The position numbers and the translations under genes are program-made. This document shows, in pieces, positions 43,748-51,831 of a DNA stretch of 64,000 nt (positions are counted from its first letter, which is position 1; every line of letters begins with the position of its first letter). The notes beneath the pieces are model-generated. The model saw only the letters and a list, made by a program, of their open reading frames with translations, was not told where the DNA came from and did not search any database. The DNA is taken from assembly GCA_949282305.1 (NCBI GenBank), contig CASDPB010000116.1, forward strand, positions 1 through 64,000. The letters are read 5' to 3'. This stretch comes from an uncultured Lentisphaeria bacterium (lineage in GTDB: Bacteria > Verrucomicrobiota > Lentisphaeria > Victivallales > UBA1829).

Positions 43748-46327
43748 TTATTTCCCCGTTGTCTTGAATTCCATTTTGGAAAGTCTCTTGAGATTGTAAA
43801 TGGTGAACATCAGCGTCATCATGCCCAGCACCCACGCCATCGAAATGGCGCTCCCAAACTGAAGATTCGTATAGGCTTCCTTGAAGATATGCAGCTCGGC
43901 AACCTCCGTGTTCGCACGTCCGAACGTCATGATAAGGATCATTCCTCCGGACTGCGCGGATGCGATGAACGCACCGACAAAGTTGATGATGATCAGTGCC
44001 TTCAGCGTCGGAAACGTCACATGCCAGATCTTCTGGAAGAAATTGGCGCCGTCGATTTCCGCCGCCTCATAGGTTTCATCCGGCACACCTTTCAGCGCCG
44101 CCAGATAGATCAGGCAGCCCGGCCCCGCTCCCGCCCAGATGGTCGGAATCACGCACGCCAGCATCGCCCACTTCGCGTCATTCAGCCAGTCCTGCGGCGT
44201 AAACTCCAATCCGAACAGCCCCGCAAGATTGCTTAACGTCTGATTCAGAATACCGGAGGAGCCCGCCTGATAAAAGAGTTTCCACATGAAGATCACGACC
44301 AGACCGCTCATGACTGCCGGAAGGTAATACAGAGTTCTGTAAACGATTTTTCCGTGGGAAACCTCCTGGAGCAGAATCGCAAGAACAATCGGCGCAAGAA
44401 AACCCAGCGTCAAGGTGAACATCATGTAACGGAACGTGTTCCAGATCGCGGACCACCATTCGTCGCTGAACAGGACTCCGGCAAGGTTGTCAAACCCGAC
44501 CCACCGGCTGTCGCCGACAACGCGGTAATCCTGGAAAAACAGCTGGGAACCCGTTATCATGGGATAATAAGTCCACAGCAGAATGCTGACCAGCGCGGGA
44601 AGCATAATCAGATAACCCAGCCAGTTCCGTTTGAAGTCCCAGCCCCGCTTCTTGCCCGAATAAGAATCCTTCGGAGAAAATACCTTCCAGATGTTATAAA
44701 TCACAAAGCAGAAAACACATACGATGATAATGGCGACAATGACCGCCACCGTCGTGCGTTTCTGCTGCTCCTGCGGCTCAATGTAGCCGATCATCCGGGC
44801 GTTGGTTCTGTTTTCAGCTTTTTTCAGGATCTCCTGAAGCATGTCAATACGCTTTTCCTTCGCCTCGGGGGAATCGCCTTCCGGCAGTTTCCCGTCGCGG
44901 AAAAGCTGCATTGCCTCGTCGATCGGCTGCGTCAGATAAATGTATACCATCTGACAGTTGCGGCCGTAGGGTTCCGGCTTCCCGTTTTCAAGCGCCTGGT
45001 TGAACGCCTGTTCCCATGACGGCGGAAAATACTTCAGGTATTCCGTGTAACCGAACTCCCGCAGATAAGTCGGGCTGAGAGAACGCCCCTGCCCGAGATT
45101 GACCATGGTTTCCGCATAGATTTTACGCGCTCTCCTGGAGTTCATGAAACTGATATATTTCCATGCCGCGTCGCGGATCTTCTCGGCGGGGACAAATTTC
45201 CCCTCCGAATTGTTTCTGCCGGCAATGCCCGCAAAAATGCCATTCAAAGTGGCATTGATCTCCGTCGCGCCCTTTCCGGACGGTCCCGCGGGAAACGGAG
45301 CGATTCCGACAAGGGCGGGATCCACCTCTCCGCCCATCCGGTCGTCACCGAGATACTGCGAATACATCCCCAGTTTTCCCGCCTGCTGCGCCAGCTTGAC
45401 TGAACGTTCATCCGAGTTCAAGGTGGAATATCCATGCTGAACCGTCCCGTCCGAATCCTGCCAGCGTTCCGTCGCAAGGCGCATATAAAAGTCCAGGGCA
45501 ATCGCGGCTTCCCGCGTGCCGAATGAGGCCTTCCACTCTCCTGTCTCCTTGTCCTGTGTCACCGCGTCCGCGCCGGCACTCCAGAGATAGGACATGAAAT
45601 CCCAGGCAGAGGATGCGCCGCTCGCCATGCTGATGCCATATTTGTCACGGGCGGGATCGGCGATTCTGCGGGCGTATTCAATGAGCTCATCCCAGTTCTT
45701 CGGCGGCTTTTCGGGGTCAAGTCCCGCATCCTGAAAGATGTCCTTCCGCCAGAACAGCGCACGCACCAGAATCTTATTTCCCATTGCCCAGACATGCTTT
45801 CCGGCGGCGAGTCCCCCGACGGCAGGACCTTCACGGAACACGATCGGGCGGATCGCAGGAGGCAGTGTGCTCAGAAAATTGTCAATCCCTTTGAACTCCG
45901 GATCGTTTTCAATATATTTGTCGAGCGGCCAGAGAAAATTCTGCTGGATGTAGGTGTCCGACATACGGAAATTGACGTTGATCACATCAGGAGCCGCACC
46001 GCCGGCAATCGCCAGCATCAGACGGGATTCCGCACCGATGTTCTGGATTTCGATTCCGCTGAACGGCGAAAGCTCAATCTCCGGATGCAGCCTGCGGAAC
46101 TCACGAAGAATTTCCAGCTGCACTTTAACTTTGGTGTCCGTCGATTTCGGATCGGGAAGCTGCATCACCCTCAAGGGAATTTTCAGCACCTCGCCCTGAG
46201 CCTGAGGTTTCGCTTCCGATGTTTCCTTCTTTTTATCGTCGGCATTAAGGTCCGGGATGAACAGCAGGGACAGCAGTACAGCAACCCCCGCCGACAGCAA
46301 TGTTGTAAAAAAGAGTCCGCGTTTCAT
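43748..46327 (-). CDS. Solute-binding protein fused to MalF-type ABC permease
   Basis: An 859-residue fusion. An N-terminal membrane anchor or signal (7-25) is followed by a family 1 extracellular solute-binding domain (about 48-500; FRRLHPEIELSPFSGIEIQ, GGAAPDVINVNF, GKHVWAMGNKILVRALFWRK, PPKNWDELIEYARRIAD, LNGIFAGIAGRNN). A transmembrane helix (526-548) leads to a MalF-like permease (565-859) with the EAA loop ETYEAAEIDGANFFQKIWHV (751-770). Binding protein and permease are normally separate polypeptides, so this importer carries its receptor tethered. It pairs with the MalG-type gene next in the operon; a shared MsmX/MalK-type ATPase must be encoded elsewhere. The probable cargo is an oligosaccharide released by the neighbouring GH123-like enzyme. 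Confidence 0.92.
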   Translation of the reverse strand: MKRGLFFTTLLSAGVAVLLSLLFIPDLNADDKKKETSEAKPQAQGEVLKIPLRVMQLPDPKSTDTKVKVQLEILREFRRLHPEIELSPFSGIEIQNIGAESRLMLAIAGGAAPDVINVNFRMSDTYIQQNFLWPLDKYIENDPEFKGIDNFLSTLPPAIRPIVFREGPAVGGLAAGKHVWAMGNKILVRALFWRKDIFQDAGLDPEKPPKNWDELIEYARRIADPARDKYGISMASGASSAWDFMSYLWSAGADAVTQDKETGEWKASFGTREAAIALDFYMRLATERWQDSDGTVQHGYSTLNSDERSVKLAQQAGKLGMYSQYLGDDRMGGEVDPALVGIAPFPAGPSGKGATEINATLNGIFAGIAGRNNSEGKFVPAEKIRDAAWKYISFMNSRRARKIYAETMVNLGQGRSLSPTYLREFGYTEYLKYFPPSWEQAFNQALENGKPEPYGRNCQMVYIYLTQPIDEAMQLFRDGKLPEGDSPEAKEKRIDMLQEILKKAENRTNARMIGYIEPQEQQKRTTVAVIVAIIIVCVFCFVIYNIWKVFSPKDSYSGKKRGWDFKRNWLGYLIMLPALVSILLWTYYPMITGSQLFFQDYRVVGDSRWVGFDNLAGVLFSDEWWSAIWNTFRYMMFTLTLGFLAPIVLAILLQEVSHGKIVYRTLYYLPAVMSGLVVIFMWKLFYQAGSSGILNQTLSNLAGLFGLEFTPQDWLNDAKWAMLACVIPTIWAGAGPGCLIYLAALKGVPDETYEAAEIDGANFFQKIWHVTFPTLKALIIINFVGAFIASAQSGGMILIMTFGRANTEVAELHIFKEAYTNLQFGSAISMAWVLGMMTLMFTIYNLKRLSKMEFKTTGK

Positions 46328-46653
46328 TTTTACTGCCAGTCTCTATGAAGAACATAGAGCATCGCGCCTCCGTACTGTTGCCCGCTGCAACTTTTCCGGA
46401 AGCAGGTTTGATCATTTTTTTACGACAGGAGTAGCCAGCTCCTCACCCATCGATCGTGCGAAAATACACAACCTTAGTTGTAAAATAACGCGGCTCCGAA
46501 ATTTTGCAAGCAATTTTTCTGCCGCACGGACACTAAAAACAAGGAAAATCAGAAAAAACAAAGTTCTATCACCGCTCTGCTGCCCATGCGGAAAGAAAAT
46601 TTGCCTCAAAGCCGTTCCCCTGCCGGATACAGCAGATACTGTCTTGCGGAATT
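46328..46653. other. Intergenic region upstream of the ABC importer
   Basis: No gene is seen in these 326 bases. The stretch carries a promoter candidate for the importer and the 3' flank of the GH123-like gene. I see no convincing terminator for that gene, so read-through into the importer is possible. Confidence 0.5.
46468..46509 (-). promoter_or_regulatory. Candidate promoter and small inverted repeat for the ABC importer operon
   Basis: Minus strand TTGCAA (46509-46504), 16-base spacer, TATTTT (46487-46482), then ACAAC-N4-GTTGT (46468-46481) just downstream of and touching the -10 box. The start codon is 140 bases further on. Confidence 0.35.
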
Positions 46654-48303
46654 TCAACCGCAGATACGGCGGTTGATACGGTCGCGGAGGTTCAGGAGCC
46701 ATTCCGCTTCGCGCGGATAGGAGTTGATTGTAATCGGATACTCCACACCCTCCTGAATCATTTTGAGCGTTTCCCCGCGACCGATCTTTTCCTCCAGCAG
46801 ACGCAAGGCGCGCAGATCCTGCAATCCCTCTGCAAATACTTCGTAATGAAGGGAATCCACAGGCTCATCCTTTCCAGGGTAGACCATGAAGGCTCCGCCG
46901 CCGCAGAAGGCGCGCCCGGCGTCCACCACCTGATAGGGGTCAATGTGCCAGTTCAGAGAGTGCTGCGTAAACCAGAAATTGTATCCCCAGTTCAGGAACC
47001 CGTCGAGATTGTACAGATAAAGCAAAACTCCAAGCACGCGGTTTCGCACGGAAGGCATTCCGAACTGACGGTTCGGCACTCTATCCTCCCAGTTTCCGCA
47101 GTAGTAGACCCAGCGCTGTTCCAAAGTCTCGTTCAGGAAGTCCTTCAGATGCGTTGTTGTGGGAATCGGCCGCCTGATCAGTCCTCTGCGGAAGAATTCC
47201 ACGCTGGAGAGGGCGTCAATCACGGGATAGTTTCCGATCAGCCCGCCCAGAAGCCCTGAGGCATATTCATACGAGTCCGCAACATCAGGTGTCGGCTCAT
47301 CCGAGACATGGAAAAAGGTATTGTCCTCGTTGAGTCCTTTTTTCTTGAAAAATGGAATCAGGACTGCCGTCAGCTGCGTCAGGAATTCCCTGTATGCGGG
47401 AGAATCCGCCGCAACATGCCAGCCGAAACGTTTCCGTTCGACGCCGTTCTCCTTTACGATGATCTTCGGAGTTGCCTTCGCCCCCCATTGCGTAAAGGCA
47501 TGCGACATTTCAAAATATCTGAACCCTGCCCGTTTCGCGGTGTCAATCCAGCGTTCCAGAAGCGAAAAATCAAACCGGTATTTTCCGTCTTCGCATGTGA
47601 TGTCCAGAAGCTGTGCCGTGGGACGTTCATAGCCGACAGCGGTATCCAGCGGAACGCTCCAAAGCGGTGTGAGGATGACATTGTTCCCATGCTGAATCAT
47701 GTTCACAAAGTATTTTTCCAGGAGCTCCCAGTGTTTTTCACTCCAGCAGGGCACATTGTAGTATGCCTGAATGCAGTCCGCATAAAACCAGTTGACGGAC
47801 AGCAGCTTCTGTTTCGGAAGACTGAATGGCAGTATCCTTACCTTGATGGAAGTCTTATAGTTCAATTCCGGCTGAGGCCAGAGCGGTGTTTCCGGCATTG
47901 AAATGGAAAAACGGATCTCATATTCGCCCGGTTTCATGTTTTCCGGAATGCGGACTGTACACCATACCGCATGCCAGTTTTCGCGAGTCAGACGGATGCG
48001 GTTTTTTTCCAGAGGAAGAAGCGGATCGGGAAAAAGTCCTGCTTCGTGCGTGATGACGAACGGATCCTGCGGCATTGCCGGCATCAGGCAGGGCACCAGT
48101 CCGACTTCCCGCATGGACATCAGTTCCGCAATTTCAGATTCCACATGAAATTCTATGATATAATTTCCGTCGCTTCTGCAGGCAAGCTGAAAAGCAATGG
48201 TTTCTCCTCCGGCGCCGCTGACCTGATCTATTTTTTCCGCAGATAAGTCCGGCCGGCAGAAGACTTTCTCCAGCGAATTCACGAACCGTGTCGTAAAGAA
48301 CAT
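46654..48303 (-). CDS. GH123/DUF4091-family glycoside hydrolase
   Basis: A 549-residue protein without a signal peptide. An N-terminal beta-sandwich (about 15-165; WHAVWCTVRIPENMKPGEYE) precedes a TIM barrel (about 170-500) with LLSVNWFYADCIQAYY, HVSDEPTPDVADSYEYA (the Asp-Glu pair that is the catalytic position of GH123 beta-N-acetylgalactosaminidases), LNWGYNFWFTQHSLN, and a DUF4091-like end SLHYEVFAEGLQDLRALRLLE. Substrate-assisted hydrolysis of N-acetyl-hexosaminides is the family's known chemistry; the true substrate here is not known. The ATG at 48303 has GGAG 9 bases upstream; a longer in-frame start gives a basic stretch that is not homologous. It is the first gene of the ABC importer region. 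Confidence 0.8.
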   Translation of the reverse strand: MFFTTRFVNSLEKVFCRPDLSAEKIDQVSGAGGETIAFQLACRSDGNYIIEFHVESEIAELMSMREVGLVPCLMPAMPQDPFVITHEAGLFPDPLLPLEKNRIRLTRENWHAVWCTVRIPENMKPGEYEIRFSISMPETPLWPQPELNYKTSIKVRILPFSLPKQKLLSVNWFYADCIQAYYNVPCWSEKHWELLEKYFVNMIQHGNNVILTPLWSVPLDTAVGYERPTAQLLDITCEDGKYRFDFSLLERWIDTAKRAGFRYFEMSHAFTQWGAKATPKIIVKENGVERKRFGWHVAADSPAYREFLTQLTAVLIPFFKKKGLNEDNTFFHVSDEPTPDVADSYEYASGLLGGLIGNYPVIDALSSVEFFRRGLIRRPIPTTTHLKDFLNETLEQRWVYYCGNWEDRVPNRQFGMPSVRNRVLGVLLYLYNLDGFLNWGYNFWFTQHSLNWHIDPYQVVDAGRAFCGGGAFMVYPGKDEPVDSLHYEVFAEGLQDLRALRLLEEKIGRGETLKMIQEGVEYPITINSYPREAEWLLNLRDRINRRICG

Positions 48304-48784
48304 AGGATTTCTCCGTCTTTGGTGTTTCCGTTTCCTGCGCTTTGATATATTATAATATGAAAAAAGAATCAAAACAAGAGAATATTTCAGTCATAAAACG
48401 GGAAATTATAACATTTTTGATGCAAAAAACAATAATAATGATGTTTTTGCTTCCGCTCAAAGTCAGAAGGAAGAGAAACCGGAAGGAAATCAGGATCGGG
48501 AAGGTGGGAAAAATCGGAAGAAACAAAAACAATATCAGCATTCATTCATGGAAATCGGATTTCATCGCGACAGAAAGAAGGGGCTCCCTTGTTTTTAAGG
48601 AAAATGACAATTCTCTTTTTGCAAAGTAGAATGAAAGCAACCGCTATTTATTCGTAAAAAGACGGGAAAAGGGCTGGATTTGAAGAACAGGAGAAAGTAT
48701 ATTGTCAGGCAGCCCGTAAACAGATGTTTTTCTCCGCATAACAGACAAATTGCCGAAATTTGAAAATTCAAAGAGAAAAGTGCA
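48304..48784. other. AT-rich intergenic stretch upstream of the GH123-like gene
   Basis: It holds the GH123 promoter and otherwise no convincing gene. A possible 95-codon frame on the plus strand (48342-48629) has very basic, low-complexity content and overlaps the promoter, so it is not called. A 14-bp inverted repeat, TTTGAA-AA-TTCAAA (48759-48772), lies just before the small membrane protein gene. Confidence 0.5.
48349..48377 (-). promoter_or_regulatory. Promoter for the GH123-like gene
   Basis: Minus strand TTGTTT (48377-48372), 17-base spacer, TATAAT (48354-48349), 45 bases before the start codon. The -10 box is perfect. Confidence 0.6.
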
Positions 48785-49219
48785 ATGAAAAGATTTATCA
48801 TTAATTATGCACAGTTGTGCCGGCAGCAGGATTCCAGCATCTGCAAGATTGCAAAACTCCTGTTTTTTGTCATTCTCCTGAAAATACAATTTTCTTATGC
48901 TGTGTTTGATATAAATCAAGACTTATGTATACAAGGGTATCCTCGCCCATGTTTTTATCTTATAACTATGCTGCTTTCTTTCATTCCATATTGCTTTATA
49001 CAGCAAAAATATAATAATATATACAGTTTATTCATTACAATTTACTTATATTCATGCTTCTATGCCGGAATCATAACTTTTGCTGTTTTCCTGGCAGGAT
49101 TTGTTTCTGATTTTTTAATTCCTCTTTACATTATCATCACAAATCCCAATATAATAAATCTATTTATCGCATCCGGATTCCTGTTTTATCTGATGAAAAA
49201 GAAAAATACTGTATCATGA
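48785..49219 (+). CDS. Possible small membrane protein, AT-rich, unknown
   Basis: A 144-residue frame with about four hydrophobic segments (KLLFFVILLKIQFSYAVF, LITMLLSFIPYCFI, LFITIYLYSCFYAGIITFAV, INLFIASGFLFYLM). Its base composition is far richer in A/T than the neighbours. There is a weak site (AGAGAAAAG before the ATG). It could be a recently acquired gene, or a chance frame in AT-rich DNA; no family is recognised. Confidence 0.35.
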   Translation: MKRFIINYAQLCRQQDSSICKIAKLLFFVILLKIQFSYAVFDINQDLCIQGYPRPCFYLITMLLSFIPYCFIQQKYNNIYSLFITIYLYSCFYAGIITFAVFLAGFVSDFLIPLYIIITNPNIINLFIASGFLFYLMKKKNTVS

Positions 49220-49431
49220 TTTCAAACAGCCAAATCGGGGAAAGGAAAAACAGCCATTTCAAATGGTTTCAAAGAACATCTCCGGACTCCGGAAACCGCT
49301 TGTCAGACAGAAAAGACGAATCGGGCGTATGAATCATTGCTTCAACCCGCCGCAAGTATTATCAGTTTTGGAAAATCAGGCATTGTTCAAGGATACATCT
49401 CGGACAGGAGAACATACCGCAGAAACGATAT

Positions 49432-50100
49432 TCAGACTGTGAACTGAGAATCTTTCGGATCCAGTTTTTCAAAAATCGAGAGGTATGCGGCATAGGCTTT
49501 TTCATAACGCTCTATTTCCGACTTTGTCAAAAGTTTGCGGGTTTGCGCCTGGGAAGCAAGAATTGTAGGCTCCGCGTCATCCAGCATACCGATCAAAAGA
49601 TTGTAAATGCCAATCTCGCTGTTGGAAAACGTTCCGTCGGAAATCTTGAAATTGCTGATGACTTTATTTCCGAAAAAACCCGCGATTCCGTCTTCCGACT
49701 GGTCAATATAATATTGGTAGTCCGCCAAATCGCATAATGTCCCCAGAAGATTTCTGACAAGCGTCATGAATTTGATCATCTCCTGATGCTCAAGCGGACG
49801 CCGCTCGTTGCGACCCGCACGGCAGATTTTCTCCGCTTTCTCCAAAGAAATGCCGATCAGGGCTTCCGCGAGGGAATAAATGCCTCTTCTTTCTTCGTCG
49901 GTATGGGAAAACAGATTGACTTTCAAAAGTTTCAGAGCACAGCAGTACGCCGCGTCCCTCTGCGCCATCTCCGGAGGAAAATTCATAAAGGCCAGGGAGT
50001 CCGACTTTCTGGAAGCGCCGAACTCAAATGGAGAGGTCATCCGCAGAAAACTGCGCTTGACTTTGTCGATCATTCCCGATTTATTTTTCCGATATTTCAT
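49432..50100 (-). CDS. Unknown cytoplasmic protein (222 aa)
   Basis: A 222-residue mostly helical, charged protein: MKYRKNKSGMIDKVKRSFLR at the start, then RRGIYSLAEALIGISLEKAEKI and QTRKLLTKSEIERYEKAYAA. It has no signal peptide, membrane segment or motif that I recognise. The base composition and codon use are like the neighbours, and GGAAAC lies near the ATG, so it is probably a real gene. It stands upstream of nothing obvious and 79 bases downstream of gmhB. Confidence 0.6.
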   Translation of the reverse strand: MKYRKNKSGMIDKVKRSFLRMTSPFEFGASRKSDSLAFMNFPPEMAQRDAAYCCALKLLKVNLFSHTDEERRGIYSLAEALIGISLEKAEKICRAGRNERRPLEHQEMIKFMTLVRNLLGTLCDLADYQYYIDQSEDGIAGFFGNKVISNFKISDGTFSNSEIGIYNLLIGMLDDAEPTILASQAQTRKLLTKSEIERYEKAYAAYLSIFEKLDPKDSQFTV

Positions 50101-50179
50101 CTGTTTCCAAAACTTTCTTCTGCCGTTATCAATTTACTCCGGAATTACGGAAAAGCAAAAAAAATAATGGAAATTTCAT

Positions 50180-50740
50180 TCAGATCATGCGCAAAAGACG
50201 TTTCGCCGCATCCAGAATATCCTCTTCCACCAGCGTATTTTCAAGCCCCGGTTTGCCTTGTTCTTCCGTACCGTGACCGGTCAGGACGAGAACCGCCTTC
50301 CGGCACTTTGCGTTTTCCGCAGCCTGAATATCCGAAATTTTGTCGCCTATCATAAAAGACTGCGTCAAATCAATGTCAAAATCATTCGCCGCATGAAAAA
50401 ACATGCCGGGCTTCGGTTTCCGGCAGTCACAGGCACAAGTCAGTTCCGGAACAATTCCCTTCTCATGATGCATACAATAATACCAGCCGTCGATTTTCGC
50501 GCCTTCCCCCGCAAGCAGTTCACCAATGCGTTTTTCCACTGCGGCAAGCTGCTGTTCCGTAAAATATCCTCTGGCAATCCCCGACTGATTGGATACGACA
50601 ATGACCAGATACCCTGCTTCGTGCATCAAATTGACTGCGGCGGCAGCCCCCGGACAAAGCACAACCTGGTCAGGATCCGCAAGATAATGCCCGTCTTCAA
50701 TAATCACACCGTCTCTGTCAACAAAGAATGCTTTTTTCAT
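50180..50740 (-). CDS. gmhB: D-glycero-beta-D-manno-heptose-1,7-bisphosphate 7-phosphatase
   Basis: A 186-residue HAD-superfamily phosphatase of LPS inner-core heptose synthesis. The nucleophile motif is FFVDRDGVI (Asp8 and Asp10). VVSNQSGIARGYFTEQQ is the GmhB signature, and the zinc-binding cluster is CMHHEKG with LTCACDCRKPKPGM. MIGDKISDIQAAENAKC supplies the metal-binding Asp residues. The ATG at 50740 follows AAGGGT; a longer in-frame start would run into an unrelated region. gmhA is 6 kb away at 56934, and no hldE was seen. Confidence 0.92.
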   Translation of the reverse strand: MKKAFFVDRDGVIIEDGHYLADPDQVVLCPGAAAAVNLMHEAGYLVIVVSNQSGIARGYFTEQQLAAVEKRIGELLAGEGAKIDGWYYCMHHEKGIVPELTCACDCRKPKPGMFFHAANDFDIDLTQSFMIGDKISDIQAAENAKCRKAVLVLTGHGTEEQGKPGLENTLVEEDILDAAKRLLRMI

Positions 50741-50797
50741 TTTTACCCTTTCAAAACGTGAATGACTTAGAAAAATACACCGAAATTTGAAAAATGG

Positions 50798-50839
50798 AAC
50801 CGGAAAAACAAGATTTTTCTGCGATTTCTCCGGTTTTTT
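50798..50839 (+). terminator. Possible hairpin with T run between gmhB and larB
   Basis: AACCGGA (50798-50804) pairs with TCCGGTT (50829-50835) around a 24-base loop that can form its own A5/T5 stem; TTTTTT follows. Lying in a divergent gap just upstream of the larB promoter, it may be an operator-like structure rather than a terminator. Confidence 0.3.
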
Positions 50840-50843
50840 CATA

Positions 50844-50871
50844 TTGATTTGAACATCTGCCACGCTAAATT
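50844..50871 (+). promoter_or_regulatory. Candidate promoter for larB
   Basis: TTGATT (50844-50849), 16-base spacer, TAAATT (50866-50871), 24 bases before the ATG. Confidence 0.35.
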
Positions 50872-50894
50872 ATGGAAAACAGGAGAAATTATCA

Positions 50895-51566
50895 ATGGAT
50901 CAAAACGATATTTCAAATTACGCGGAACTGGATTTCGACCGTTCCGGGCGCTGCGGTTTTCCCGAATTCATTTACGGCGCAGGAAAAACGGCGGAGCAGA
51001 TCACCGGAATCATGCGGAAACTGGAACAGTCCGAAGTCCCTGTACTCGCTACGAGAGTTTCCGGGGAAAGCGCCGCAGCCGTATGCAGGGAAATCCCGGA
51101 GGCGGAATATGACGAACTTGCGCGGACTTTGTGCATCCGCCGTTTCATCCGGCCGCACCGGGGACATGTTGCCGTGATCTGTGCCGGAACTTCCGATCTG
51201 CCTGTGGCAGGAGAAGCTGTCGTCACACTGGAAATCTGCGGATATTCCTGTGAACTGATTCCTGATTGCGGGGTCGCCGGCATTACACGTCTTCTCTCAA
51301 AAGTGGAACGGCTGCGGAAAGCGGACGTCGTGATTGCCGTTGCCGGTATGGAGGGAGCGCTTCCAAGTGTCGCCGCCGGACTTGTCCCCTCTCCTGTGAT
51401 CGCAGTCCCGACCAGTGTCGGTTACGGCGCCTCGTTTCAGGGACTGACCGCGCTTCTTGCAATGCTGAACAGTTGCGCAAGCGGCGTAACGGTCGTCAAT
51501 ATCGACAACGGCTTCGGAGCCGCCTGCGCCGCCGTCCGCATTCTGAACCGGGCGCAGAACCTCTGA
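50895..51566 (+). CDS. larB: LarB, nickel-pincer cofactor carboxylase/hydrolase
   Basis: A 223-residue PurE-related protein that carboxylates nicotinic acid adenine dinucleotide in the first step of nickel-pincer nucleotide synthesis. LDFDRSGRCGFPEFIYGAGK is the LarB N-terminal motif, followed by AVICAGTSDLPVAGEAVVTLE, DCGVAGITRLL, VVIAVAGMEGALPSVAAGL and VPTSVGYGASFQGLTALLAMLNSCASGV (split here). It is slightly shorter at the N-terminus than most. larC, larE and larA are not in this window, so the cofactor pathway and any racemase target must be elsewhere. Confidence 0.92.
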   Translation: MDQNDISNYAELDFDRSGRCGFPEFIYGAGKTAEQITGIMRKLEQSEVPVLATRVSGESAAAVCREIPEAEYDELARTLCIRRFIRPHRGHVAVICAGTSDLPVAGEAVVTLEICGYSCELIPDCGVAGITRLLSKVERLRKADVVIAVAGMEGALPSVAAGLVPSPVIAVPTSVGYGASFQGLTALLAMLNSCASGVTVVNIDNGFGAACAAVRILNRAQNL

Positions 51567-51831
51567 CACAGTTTCAGCCCAGGCAACGTGTTCTGAATTG
51601 AAAAAATTTCACGCCATCCGGCAAAAGGACAGCCGGACAGCCGAACCGATAACAAAAGTCCGAAGTATATGACAGCAGACGGTTGAACTGCTGCGATTCA
51701 ACAGCATAAATCGACCGTCATTGAAATGCGGGCAGTCATCGGCTCAGAAAATATTCACGCATACTTTCAAAATACTACCCGGAAGTATAAGACCTTGAAA
51801 TCGACGAAACAAACCGTCAAATTTTCGTCAT

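Noticed and set aside
48342-48629. 95-codon frame in the AT-rich stretch
   Set aside because: Low-complexity, strongly basic product; it begins inside the GH123 promoter.
49254-49266. CCATTTCAAATGG palindrome between small genes
   Set aside because: Only 6-bp arms in an AT-rich gap with no promoter context; expected by chance.
51661-51720. Inverted repeats (GTTGAA/TTCAAC, GACGGT/ACCGTC) between larB and the PHP-like gene
   Set aside because: No T run and poor stacking; too weak to call a terminator or small RNA.
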